6,650 bases of DNA from Gemmatimonadota bacterium (GCA_020431545.1 JAGQIB010000263.1:1-6650); one strand, 5' to 3'; counted from the first letter of the stretch, positions 1 through 6,173 are shown. The notes: generated by a model from the letters alone, not told the origin. Made by a program: numbers and translations.

Positions 1-1059
1 GCCGAACCACTGGTGCGCCATCTCGTGCGACAGGATGTCGTCGTAGTTGTTCGTACTGTCGACGAGACTCAGCGCGTGGCTCACGCACGTCTGATGCTCC
101 ATGTCGCCCTTGTTCGTCGTCATGTACGCGAACTTGTCGAACGGGTAGGCGCCGTAGCGGGTCTCGAACGCCTCCATCATGAGATCGACGTTCCGGAAGC
201 TGACCTCGGCCTTCGTGCGGTAGCCCGGGTGGAACCAGACGCTGATGCGCGGATCGGTGACCACCGAGGTCGAAAGCTGCCGGTACGACGCCTGGGCGAC
301 CGCGATCAGATAGGTCGAGATCGGGAACGCGTGATCCCAGTGGAACGTGTGCTCCGTGCCCGTCGTGTCGACGCTCGCAAGCAGACCGTTGCTCACCACG
401 AAGTCGGACAGCGGGGCGGTCGCGACGAGCGAGACCGTCGCCTTGTCGCACGGGCGGTCGTAGCACGGGAACCAGGTCCGACCCATCGACGGCGGGTCCG
501 CATTGAGCCCGACTCCCATCGAGTACGCGGTGCGCGGGAACCCGAACCAGAAACCCCCGAATCCTCCTCCGCCTTCGTTCCACGGAGTCCCGGAGTAGGC
601 GACGTCCACCGTGCTCGTCATCCCGGTATCGATCGGCGTCGCGAGCGTGATGGAGAGGACGTCGGACGCGTGCGTGAACGCGAGCGGCACTCCCCCCGGC
701 CCGGTCACCGACGCGACCACGAGCGGGCTCATCAGGTCGAGGTCGATCGAGGCGAGACCGTCGATCGCGGACTCGAACGTCACCACCGTGTTGCCGGCGA
801 TCGTCTGCGTGTCGATGTTCAGGCTCGAGAAGTTCAGATCGTAGTGCAGCACGTCGAAGTCGTGCGGGCAGCCGTCGAACGCGCCGCGCACCGCGTTGCC
901 GGCTTCGTGGCGCGACCGGAGATTCACGAGCGGATCGCGGGCGTCGAGCAGCGCTTCGTCGCCGAGCAATCGACAGCGCGGAGACTCGGGAGCCCAGCCC
1001 GCGGAACCGGCGGACGCGGGCACCGCGAACATCAGGGCAACGAGAGGCAGGAGCTTCAT
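1..1059 (-). CDS. Secreted M1-family zinc metallopeptidase, N-terminal 353 residues (3' end outside window)
   Basis: This is a partial gene: an uninterrupted frame from ATG at 1059 to the window edge. The start has a good Shine-Dalgarno (GGAGG, six bases upstream). The protein opens with a signal peptide (MKLLPLVALMFAVPASA, probable cleavage after Ala17), so it is exported. An N-terminal beta domain follows, with WFPCYDRPCDKAT at 196-208, a version of the M1 'FPC.DEP..KA' signature. GDMEH at 318-322 sits where M1 enzymes have GAMEN; Glu321 would bind the substrate amino terminus. HEMAHQWFG at 345-353 is the HExxHxW zinc site: His345 and His349 are ligands and Glu346 is the catalytic base. The third ligand (Glu about 19 residues on) and the C-terminal domains lie outside the window. 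Expected role: metal-dependent aminopeptidase-type hydrolysis of peptides in the periplasm or outside the cell. It lies 160 bp downstream of the metal operon on the same strand, but probably has its own promoter. Confidence 0.93.
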   Translation of the reverse strand, partial: MKLLPLVALMFAVPASAGSAGWAPESPRCRLLGDEALLDARDPLVNLRSRHEAGNAVRGAFDGCPHDFDVLHYDLNFSSLNIDTQTIAGNTVVTFESAIDGLASIDLDLMSPLVVASVTGPGGVPLAFTHASDVLSITLATPIDTGMTSTVDVAYSGTPWNEGGGGFGGFWFGFPRTAYSMGVGLNADPPSMGRTWFPCYDRPCDKATVSLVATAPLSDFVVSNGLLASVDTTGTEHTFHWDHAFPISTYLIAVAQASYRQLSTSVVTDPRISVWFHPGYRTKAEVSFRNVDLMMEAFETRYGAYPFDKFAYMTTNKGDMEHQTCVSHALSLVDSTNNYDDILSHEMAHQWFG

Positions 1060-1092
1060 GAAGACCTCCGGAAGTCGGAACGAGTGGAGATC

Positions 1093-1101
1093 ATCGTAGC
1101 A
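1093..1101 (-). promoter_or_regulatory. Possible extended -10 promoter for the M1 peptidase gene
   Basis: Read on the minus strand, this is TGC followed by TACGAT, matching the extended -10 pattern TGn-TATAAT with four of six hexamer positions, 33 bases before the ATG. No convincing -35 is seen at 17 bp, which extended -10 promoters can tolerate. The call rests on the motif alone. Confidence 0.3.
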
Positions 1102-1174
1102 CGACGGATCGACGCATTTCGCGCGACATGTGCACGGGAGGCGCCGATTCTTGATCGAGCAGGACGGCGTTCGC

Positions 1175-1198
1175 TTTCGAACTCCGGGACGTTCGAAA
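1175..1198. repeat. Perfect 8-bp inverted repeat (TTTCGAAC / GTTCGAAA), 8-base spacer
   Basis: The left arm is 1175-1182 and the right arm 1191-1198; they are exact reverse complements. Each arm contains the palindrome TTCGAA, so two TTCGAA copies lie 16 bp apart centre to centre. The repeat starts 22 bases beyond the ZIP transporter stop codon and lies upstream of the peptidase gene. As RNA it could fold and end operon transcription, but no T-run follows on the minus strand, so it is not a classical intrinsic terminator. A protein-binding operator is the alternative. Confidence 0.5.
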
Positions 1199-1219
1199 TC
1201 GAATGAACACGATCCGCGT

Positions 1220-2014
1220 CTAGTGCACGTGCCCCTCGTGCGAGGCGGGAGGTTCCCCGAGTCCGGGCTCCGGGTGGGCGTGCTGGTGAGCCACCTCTCC
1301 CGCCCAGGACATCACGAGCAACCCGAGGAACAGGGCGGCGAGGTTCCAGTAGCGCCCCTTCGGTTCCGAGTGGATCTGCGGCAGCAGGTCCGCGGTCGCG
1401 ATCGCGAGGAAGGTGCCGGAGGAGAAGGCGATCGCCATCGGCAACGCCTCCCCCGACAGATCCCGCAGGACGAAGTACGAGATCACCGCGCCGATCGGCG
1501 TGGACAGCGCGAAGAGGGCGATCATCAGCACGATGCGCCCGCGCGGATAGCGGCAGTGCAGCAGGATCCCGGACAGGGAGACGGACGCCGGCAGCTTGTG
1601 CAGCACGATCGCCGCCGTGACCGCGATCGAGAGGTGCGGGATCACGAGCCCGGCGCCGAGCGCGAAGCCGTCGATCAGCGAGTGCAGCGTGATGCCGAGG
1701 AACGCCGCGAGACCCATGTGGTGAAACGCACAATGTTCCTCCTCGCACGGGTGGAGCATCACGAACCGCTCCAGCACGTAGATCACGAGGAAGCCCGCGA
1801 GGACCCACAGCCCGACACTGTCGCCGAGCCCGTGCATCGCTTCCGGCATCATGTGCAGGAAGGCCGCGCCGAGCAGCACGCCGGTCCCGAAGGCGAGCAG
1901 CAGGCGGATCGTGGACTGACTCCACTCCCGCACGAGCGGCAGCAGGCCCCCGGCCAGGGTCAAGCCGACGACCGCCAGCGCGGCCCACACGAGCCGTTCG
2001 GTGCCGGCGGTCAT
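1220..2014 (-). CDS. ZIP-family divalent metal transporter, last gene of the SPFH-metal operon
   Basis: A 264-residue, strongly hydrophobic protein of normal size for a bacterial ZIP, with about eight membrane segments. ZIP hallmarks: FLHMMPEA (52-59) in the third hydrophobic region, HSLIDGFALG (111-120) as the TM4 metal motif, HKLPASVSL (139-147) as the TM5 motif, and DLLPQIHSE (209-217) near the end. The family moves Zn2+ and related divalent ions into the cytoplasm. TM5 has Ala143 where canonical ZIPs have Glu (HxxPE), so the second metal site may be altered. A His/Cys-rich loop (H88, C90, H94, C95, H98, H99) and a His-rich C-terminal tail (H243, H245, H247, H259, H262, H264) could bind metal. 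The ATG overlaps the hflK stop as ATGA, and GGAG lies about nine bases upstream, so expression is probably coupled to hflK. Import direction and ion specificity come from family knowledge only. Confidence 0.93.
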   Translation of the reverse strand: MTAGTERLVWAALAVVGLTLAGGLLPLVREWSQSTIRLLLAFGTGVLLGAAFLHMMPEAMHGLGDSVGLWVLAGFLVIYVLERFVMLHPCEEEHCAFHHMGLAAFLGITLHSLIDGFALGAGLVIPHLSIAVTAAIVLHKLPASVSLSGILLHCRYPRGRIVLMIALFALSTPIGAVISYFVLRDLSGEALPMAIAFSSGTFLAIATADLLPQIHSEPKGRYWNLAALFLGLLVMSWAGEVAHQHAHPEPGLGEPPASHEGHVH

Positions 2015-2928
2015 TCGCCGCTCTCCAGGTCCAGAATCCTCAGATCAAACCGATCCCCCTTCTCCAGATCGACGACGTAGCGCTTCACCTTGGGCAACAC
2101 CTCTTCCATGGTCTCGAGGTAGAGGCGACGCCGGGTGGCGTCGGGGATCTTCTCGTATTCCGTGAGCAGCGCCAGGAACTTCGAGGCGTCGCCCCGCGCC
2201 TGCGCGACCCGGGCGTTGCGGTCGGACTCCGCACGCTCCGTGACCCAGGTCGCCTCGCCCCGCGCGCGCGGGATGACGGAGTTCGCGTAGCCGTTCGCCT
2301 CGTTCATGATCCGCTCGCGGTCGGCGGCCGCGTTCTGCACGTCGCGGAAGACGTCGATCACCTGACTCGGAGGATCCACCGACAGCAGGTTGACGGTGTT
2401 CACCGCGATCCCGAGCCGGAGCTCGTCCAGACGGTCCTGGGTACGGCTCCGGACCTCCTCGGCGATGCGCGGCCGTTCGATCGTGAGCGCGTCGTCCACG
2501 GCCATCGCGCCGAGCGTCTCGGTGAGCGCGGCCTCCGCGATCCGCGCCATGAGGAACTGCGAGCTCTCCATCCGGTACAGGTAGTTCGGCAGATCCACCA
2601 CCGTGTATTGGATCATGAGCTTCACGGACAGGATGTTCGTGTCGCCCGTGAGCCAGAGCGAGAGCTCTTCCGGCGAGGGGATGCCGCGCAGGTAGTCCCG
2701 CGTGATCATGCCCACGCCCATCTTGTAGACGGTCGTCGTCTGGAACTTCTCGTGCGACTCGATCGGCCACGGCATCCGCCAGTGGATGCCGGACGGGACC
2801 GCGGGATCCGCGACCCTTCCGAAGCGCTTCACCACCGCGAGCTCCTCGGAGCCCACGGTGTAGACGCCGGTCGCGAGCCACGCGACGACCAGGAGCATCG
2901 GCCACCAGCGGGCCACTCGACGTCTCAC
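2011..2928 (-). CDS. hflK: HflK-like SPFH membrane protein (short form)
   Basis: 305 residues with one N-terminal membrane anchor (about 10-25) after a basic MRRRVARWW start. The SPFH/band-7 domain begins at GSEELAVVKRFGR (26-38). LTGDTNILSVKLMIQYTV (93-110) and the stretch 186-226 (PP..V..VFRDVQNA, then NEANGYANSVIP and ARGEA) are HflK-type signatures. A charged, probably helical region runs to about residue 250, followed by RRRLYLETMEEVLP (266-279). In E. coli, HflK pairs with HflC in a membrane cage around the FtsH protease and restrains it. This protein lacks the long Gly/Pro-rich N-terminal segment of E. coli HflK (419 aa). The chosen start is GTG at 2928, overlapping the hflC stop as GTGA; ATG at residue 11 would cut into the anchor. 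It is a second HflK-like protein beside the permease fusion upstream, so its partner could be HflC, the fusion, or both. Confidence 0.88.
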   Translation of the reverse strand: MRRRVARWWPMLLVVAWLATGVYTVGSEELAVVKRFGRVADPAVPSGIHWRMPWPIESHEKFQTTTVYKMGVGMITRDYLRGIPSPEELSLWLTGDTNILSVKLMIQYTVVDLPNYLYRMESSQFLMARIAEAALTETLGAMAVDDALTIERPRIAEEVRSRTQDRLDELRLGIAVNTVNLLSVDPPSQVIDVFRDVQNAAADRERIMNEANGYANSVIPRARGEATWVTERAESDRNARVAQARGDASKFLALLTEYEKIPDATRRRLYLETMEEVLPKVKRYVVDLEKGDRFDLRILDLESGE

Positions 2929-3827
2929 GGCCGCGATCCGCCGCGACGTTTCGCCTCGAGTCCGTCGGTGAGCAGCCGCATCAGCTCCGAATCCGACGGC
3001 AGCACGAGCGTGGTCTTGTCGTCGAGGAACGTGCGGTACGCCTCCAGCGTGCGGACGAACTCGTAGAACTCCGGATCCTTCGCGATCGCCTCGCCGTAGA
3101 TGCGGGTGGCCTCCGCCTCGCCCTGACCGCGGACCATCTTCGCCTGCTCCTCGGCCTCGGCCAGGATGCGCGACTCCTCTCGGTCGGCCTGCGCGCGGAT
3201 CTTTCGCGCCTCCTCCTCACCTTCGGAGCGGTAGCGGCGCGCGATCCGCTCGCGCTCGGCCCGCATGCGCTCGAACACGCTGCGGCGGTTCTGGTCCGGG
3301 AACGACAGCCGCCGGACGTCGAACTCCTGCACCGCGATGCCGTACTCGCGCTGCGCGATCTCCTGCACGTGGTCCTGGATTCCCTGGACCATCTCCCCGA
3401 GCTTGCGGTTCTCGCCCTCGGTACTGATCAGGTGATTGAACTCGGTGGCCGCGAGCGCGGAGCCGAGCTCCGAGGCGATGACGTCGGTCAGCTGGCTCTT
3501 CGCGGCCGCCACGGACGGCAGCGCTCGGAAGTAGCGCAGAGGATCCTCGATCTTCCACACCACGAACCAGTTCACGACGACGTTCTTCTTGTCGCTCGTG
3601 AGGAACTCCGCCTGCGCCGGCTCCAGGACCTGCAGGCGCGCGTCGAAACGTCGCACCTGCTGCACGAGCGGCAGCCGCGCCTTGAGCCCCGGATCGGTGT
3701 GCACCGACACGGGGCGACCGAACTGGGTGACGACGGCGAACTCCGTCACGTCGACCTGGAAGAACGAGACCCAGATCGCGGCGACGATCACCAGGGCGGC
3801 GACGAGGATCCATCTCACGCGTTTCAT
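2925..3827 (-). CDS. hflC: HflC-like SPFH membrane protein
   Basis: 300 residues (E. coli HflC is 334). One membrane segment at about 6-23 follows a basic MKRVR start. The SPFH domain starts at VDVTEFAVVTQFGRPV (25-40). HflC-type signatures follow: TSDKKNVVVNWFVVWKI (77-93) with DPLRYF, and FPDQNRRSVFERMRAERERI (176-195), leading into a long Glu/Arg/Ala-rich coiled coil to about residue 246. The tail has a YRTFLDDKTTLVLPSDSELM-type end (264-283) typical of HflC. Its expected role is to alternate with HflK subunits in a periplasm-facing SPFH assembly. The ATG comes one base after the stop of the permease-HflK gene (TGA-T-ATG), and its Shine-Dalgarno GAGGAG lies inside the last codons of that gene. 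Being sandwiched between two HflK-like partners suggests a hetero-oligomer of up to three kinds of SPFH subunit. Confidence 0.92.
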   Translation of the reverse strand: MKRVRWILVAALVIVAAIWVSFFQVDVTEFAVVTQFGRPVSVHTDPGLKARLPLVQQVRRFDARLQVLEPAQAEFLTSDKKNVVVNWFVVWKIEDPLRYFRALPSVAAAKSQLTDVIASELGSALAATEFNHLISTEGENRKLGEMVQGIQDHVQEIAQREYGIAVQEFDVRRLSFPDQNRRSVFERMRAERERIARRYRSEGEEEARKIRAQADREESRILAEAEEQAKMVRGQGEAEATRIYGEAIAKDPEFYEFVRTLEAYRTFLDDKTTLVLPSDSELMRLLTDGLEAKRRGGSRP

Positions 3828-3828
3828 A

Positions 3829-6030
3829 TCACTCCTCGGTGCGCTGCGACTTGCGGACCTCGCCGCCCCGCACGACGTCGGCGGCGGGCGACGGGGTTCC
3901 CTTCCCCGTCGAGATCCACAGGTCGATGTCGCCCGAGCCCTGCCAGCCCGGACGGATGATCTTGCGGCCGCGGGAGAGGACCTCCTCGACCGTTTCCAGG
4001 TAGAGACGCCGGAACGTCCCTTCGGGATGGGCGCGATACGCGCTCGCCTTCCGGACCAGGGCCTCCGAATCGCCGGCCGCGCCGAGCACGCGCGACGTCG
4101 AGTCGGAACGCGCCACCTCGCCCTGCCGCGCCGCCTCGCCGCGCGCGAGGTTGATCGTCTCGTCGCGATACCGCCAAGCGACGTTGATCGCGGTCTGCTT
4201 GTCCTCCTGCGCGCTCGCCACGTCGCGGAACGCGGCGTGGACCTCCGGCGGCGCGTGAACGTCGCGCATCTGGAATCCCACGATCTCCACGCCGAGCCCG
4301 AGGTTCTCGACCCGTCGGCGCAGGTCCTTCACCACGACGTCTTCCACCAGGCTCCGGTCCGTCGTGTACACCTCGTCGATCGCGTACTGACCGAGAACGT
4401 CGAGCAGCGCCGCGATCGTCTCGAGGCGCAGCACTCCGTCCGGATCCGAGAACGCCCAGCGGAACCGCGCCGGATCGGGCACCCGGTACTGCACCGCGCA
4501 CTGCGTGCTCACGAGGTTCTCGTTGCCGGTCAGGAACAGCGACTCCTCTTCCAGCGTGCGCAGATCCTCCACGCCGCTCGGCGCGCCGGCCGCGTCGGCG
4601 GTGCCGGAGCGAAAGCCGATCTCCAGTCGGCGCACGCCGTCGGCCGAGATGACCTGGGCCTGGCCGAGCGGCGCCGGCCACCGGAGATGCAGCCCCGGTC
4701 CCCGGGGCTCGCCGGCCGGAGCGCCGAAGCGCGTCACGAGCGCTCGCGATCCCGGCGGCACCGTGACCACGAACCGGCTCGCGATCCACAGCGCGAGGAG
4801 CGCGAGCCCCAGTCGTGCGAAGCCCCGCTTGCCGATTCGAAGTCCGGTCCAGCGGCCGAGCGAGCGCGCGATGGACCGGAACTCCGGCGGCGGCGACGAC
4901 CGGCGGAACGAGATCAGGAGGAGGATCGCGAACACGATCGCCGAAGGCCACGAGACCCAGTTCGGGAGCATGCGCACCTGGCCGGCCACGGCGCTCGGAT
5001 CGATCTTCGCGGCGGCGTAGACGGCATCCAGGAGGAAGCCGAGCGCCACGGACACGATCGCGATCGTCGCGAGGTAGATCACCATCACGCGCTTCCCGAG
5101 GAAGCGGGAGAGGATCGCCAGCGAACCGATGTTCGTGGCCGGCCCCGCGAGCAGGAACACGAGCGCCGCCCCCGGCGACAGTCCCTTGATCACGAGCGCC
5201 GCGGCGATCGGCGTGGACGCCGACGCGCAGATGTAGAGCGGGATGCCGATCACCAGCATCAGGAAGATCGGGACGGGACCGGAGGATAGGTATCGCGTCA
5301 CGACGTTCGCCGGGAGCAGCACCGCGATCACGGCGGAGATCACGAGGCCGGCGAGCATCCAGTGCGACGTCTCGTCGAACAGCTCCACGAACGCGGACCG
5401 GAAGCCGTGCCGGAGCCGCTCCCGGAACGGGCGACCGGCGAGATCCGCCGCCGCGCGCTCCTCGCGCTCGAGCGCGTCGTGGGAGTGCCCGGCGTGGTCG
5501 TGGTCGTCGGGACCATGAGCCGCCGGGGTCGGCTCGACGTCGTCGGGGCCGCACGCGCACGCCACGTCGATCGGCGCGGACTCGTCGGGAGCCCGCGACG
5601 ACTCCTCCTCATCCGTCCCTCCGAGCGCCTCGGTTGCGAAGCCCGCGGTGATCGCCGTGATGATCGCCGCGAGCGGGCGGAAGACCGCCATCAGCGGATC
5701 GAGGAGTCCCCAGGTCAACGCGATCGAGTCGATCCCCGTTTCCGGGGTCGACACGAGGAACGACACGGTCGCGCCCTTGCTGGCACCCCGTTTGCGAAGC
5801 GCAAGCGCGGTCGGGAGGACCGAGCAGGAGCACAGGGGGAGCGGGATACCGAGGGCGGAGGCCACGAGGATCGGCCGCACCCGCCCCTTGCCGAACAGCC
5901 GCCGGACGAGCCCCACCGGCAGCAGCACCTGGATCACCGCCGCCACGGAGAAGCCGAGCAGGATGTACGGCGCAGCGTCCAGGAAGACGGCGACGAGCTC
6001 GCGCAGGAAGCGGAGGATCACTTCGGACAA
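3829..6030 (-). CDS. Fusion protein: SO_0444/ArsP-type Cu/Zn permease plus C-terminal HflK-like SPFH domain
   Basis: 733 residues with two clear parts. Residues 1 to about 375 are a two-half permease of the ArsP_1/YraQ superfamily, closest to the SO_0444 Cu/Zn efflux type. Half one has GIPLPLCSCSVLPTALALRK (61-80; Cys67, Cys69) and STPETGIDS (94-102); half two has CASASTPIAAALVIKGLSPG (268-287) and GPATNIGSL (296-304). The halves are joined by an acidic loop holding C158, C160, H172, H177, H179, H182 and H184. A basic linker (376-404) leads to a further membrane segment (405-424), then an HflK-type SPFH domain: VPPGSRALVTRFG (424-436), LTGNENLVSTQCAVQYRV (500-517), HAPPEVHAAFRDVASAQEDK (592-611), LARGEA (628-633), and RRLYLETVEEVL (674-685), which mirrors the separate HflK. 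The start is TTG at 6030 with GAGGTG four bases before it. It is first in the operon. Probable role: export of Cu, Zn or a similar metal, tethered to an HflK/HflC assembly. Families are secure; substrate and joint function are inferred. Confidence 0.92.
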   Translation of the reverse strand: MSEVILRFLRELVAVFLDAAPYILLGFSVAAVIQVLLPVGLVRRLFGKGRVRPILVASALGIPLPLCSCSVLPTALALRKRGASKGATVSFLVSTPETGIDSIALTWGLLDPLMAVFRPLAAIITAITAGFATEALGGTDEEESSRAPDESAPIDVACACGPDDVEPTPAAHGPDDHDHAGHSHDALEREERAAADLAGRPFRERLRHGFRSAFVELFDETSHWMLAGLVISAVIAVLLPANVVTRYLSSGPVPIFLMLVIGIPLYICASASTPIAAALVIKGLSPGAALVFLLAGPATNIGSLAILSRFLGKRVMVIYLATIAIVSVALGFLLDAVYAAAKIDPSAVAGQVRMLPNWVSWPSAIVFAILLLISFRRSSPPPEFRSIARSLGRWTGLRIGKRGFARLGLALLALWIASRFVVTVPPGSRALVTRFGAPAGEPRGPGLHLRWPAPLGQAQVISADGVRRLEIGFRSGTADAAGAPSGVEDLRTLEEESLFLTGNENLVSTQCAVQYRVPDPARFRWAFSDPDGVLRLETIAALLDVLGQYAIDEVYTTDRSLVEDVVVKDLRRRVENLGLGVEIVGFQMRDVHAPPEVHAAFRDVASAQEDKQTAINVAWRYRDETINLARGEAARQGEVARSDSTSRVLGAAGDSEALVRKASAYRAHPEGTFRRLYLETVEEVLSRGRKIIRPGWQGSGDIDLWISTGKGTPSPAADVVRGGEVRKSQRTEE

Positions 6031-6056
6031 GGAACACCTCGGGGTCCGCCGACCCC
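6028..6056 (-). promoter_or_regulatory. TTG start with Shine-Dalgarno directly behind a GC hairpin
   Basis: On the minus strand the leader holds a perfect 6-bp stem (GGGGTC / GACCCC, 6041-6056) with a four-base GGCG loop. It is followed without a gap by the Shine-Dalgarno GAGGTG (6040-6035), four bases, and the TTG start (6030-6028). The hairpin abuts the Shine-Dalgarno but does not include it. Together with the rare TTG start, this suggests modest or controlled translation of the first operon gene. The stem and start are visible; any regulatory effect is inferred. Confidence 0.5.
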
Positions 6057-6082
6057 TGACGCCTGTTCGGAAATCGCGGCCG

Positions 6083-6132
6083 TCGGCCCGTCCACGTTAG
6101 GGCCGAACCGACGGGCGAGCAAGGCGGTTCGG
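6083..6132. repeat. Cluster of overlapping inverted repeats between the divergent genes
   Basis: Three perfect inverted repeats overlap here: TCGGCCC / GGGCCGA (6083-6089 and 6100-6106), GCCCGTC / GACGGGC (6086-6092 and 6110-6116), and CCGAACCG / CGGTTCGG (6103-6110 and 6125-6132). The six-base word GTTCGG or its complement occurs at 6065-6070, 6103-6108 and 6127-6132. They sit where promoters for both divergent genes would be, which is compatible with repressor or activator sites. Short GC repeats also arise by chance at this composition. Confidence 0.35.
6094..6122 (-). promoter_or_regulatory. Candidate sigma-70-like promoter of the metal/SPFH operon
   Basis: On the minus strand, TTGCTC (6122-6117) and TAACGT (6099-6094) are 17 bp apart and keep the most conserved positions (TTG; TA...T), but each matches only three of six consensus bases. 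It lies about 65 bases upstream of the TTG start and overlaps several inverted repeats that could be operators. This is a weak call. Confidence 0.25.
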
Positions 6133-6133
6133 G

Positions 6134-6162
6134 TTGGCCGGCGCCCCCCGGGCGGATAGAAT
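6134..6162 (+). promoter_or_regulatory. Candidate sigma-70-like promoter for the rightward membrane-protein gene
   Basis: TTGGCC (6134-6139, four of six matches to TTGACA) and TAGAAT (6157-6162, five of six matches to TATAAT) are separated by exactly 17 bp. Transcription would start near 6169, giving a leader of roughly 58 bases before the ATG at 6227. This is the best promoter match in the window, set in otherwise very GC-rich DNA. Confidence 0.5.
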
Positions 6163-6173
6163 CCCGGACCCGT

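Noticed and set aside
1175..1198. Classical intrinsic terminator for the operon
   Set aside because: The stem is convincing but no T-run follows it on the minus strand, so it is recorded only as an inverted repeat.
13..1206. 397-residue open frame on the plus strand
   Set aside because: It is antisense to the M1 peptidase, has an Arg/His/Val-heavy composition and no recognisable domain; long antisense frames are expected at this GC content.
1056..1988. 310-residue minus-strand frame overlapping the ZIP gene
   Set aside because: It is out of frame with the ZIP protein, Arg-rich, and spans the intergenic region and the peptidase start; no motif supports it.
1130..2080. 316-residue plus-strand frame
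   Set aside because: It is antisense to the ZIP gene, with an Arg/His/Gln-rich composition typical of a shadow frame.
2011..3827. Ordinary housekeeping hflK-hflC pair attached to ftsH
   Set aside because: The order is hflC then hflK, neighbours are metal transporters, a second HflK-like domain is fused upstream, and no ftsH is present within the window.
3589..5289. 566-residue open frame on the plus strand
   Set aside because: It is antisense to the permease-HflK and HflC genes, very Arg-rich and low in complexity, with no membrane segments or motifs; the opposite strand has clear family signatures.
3824..5560. 578-residue open frame on the minus strand, overlapping the fusion gene in another frame
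   Set aside because: It is an Arg/Gly/Ala/Pro-rich shadow of the permease-HflK frame, without domains.
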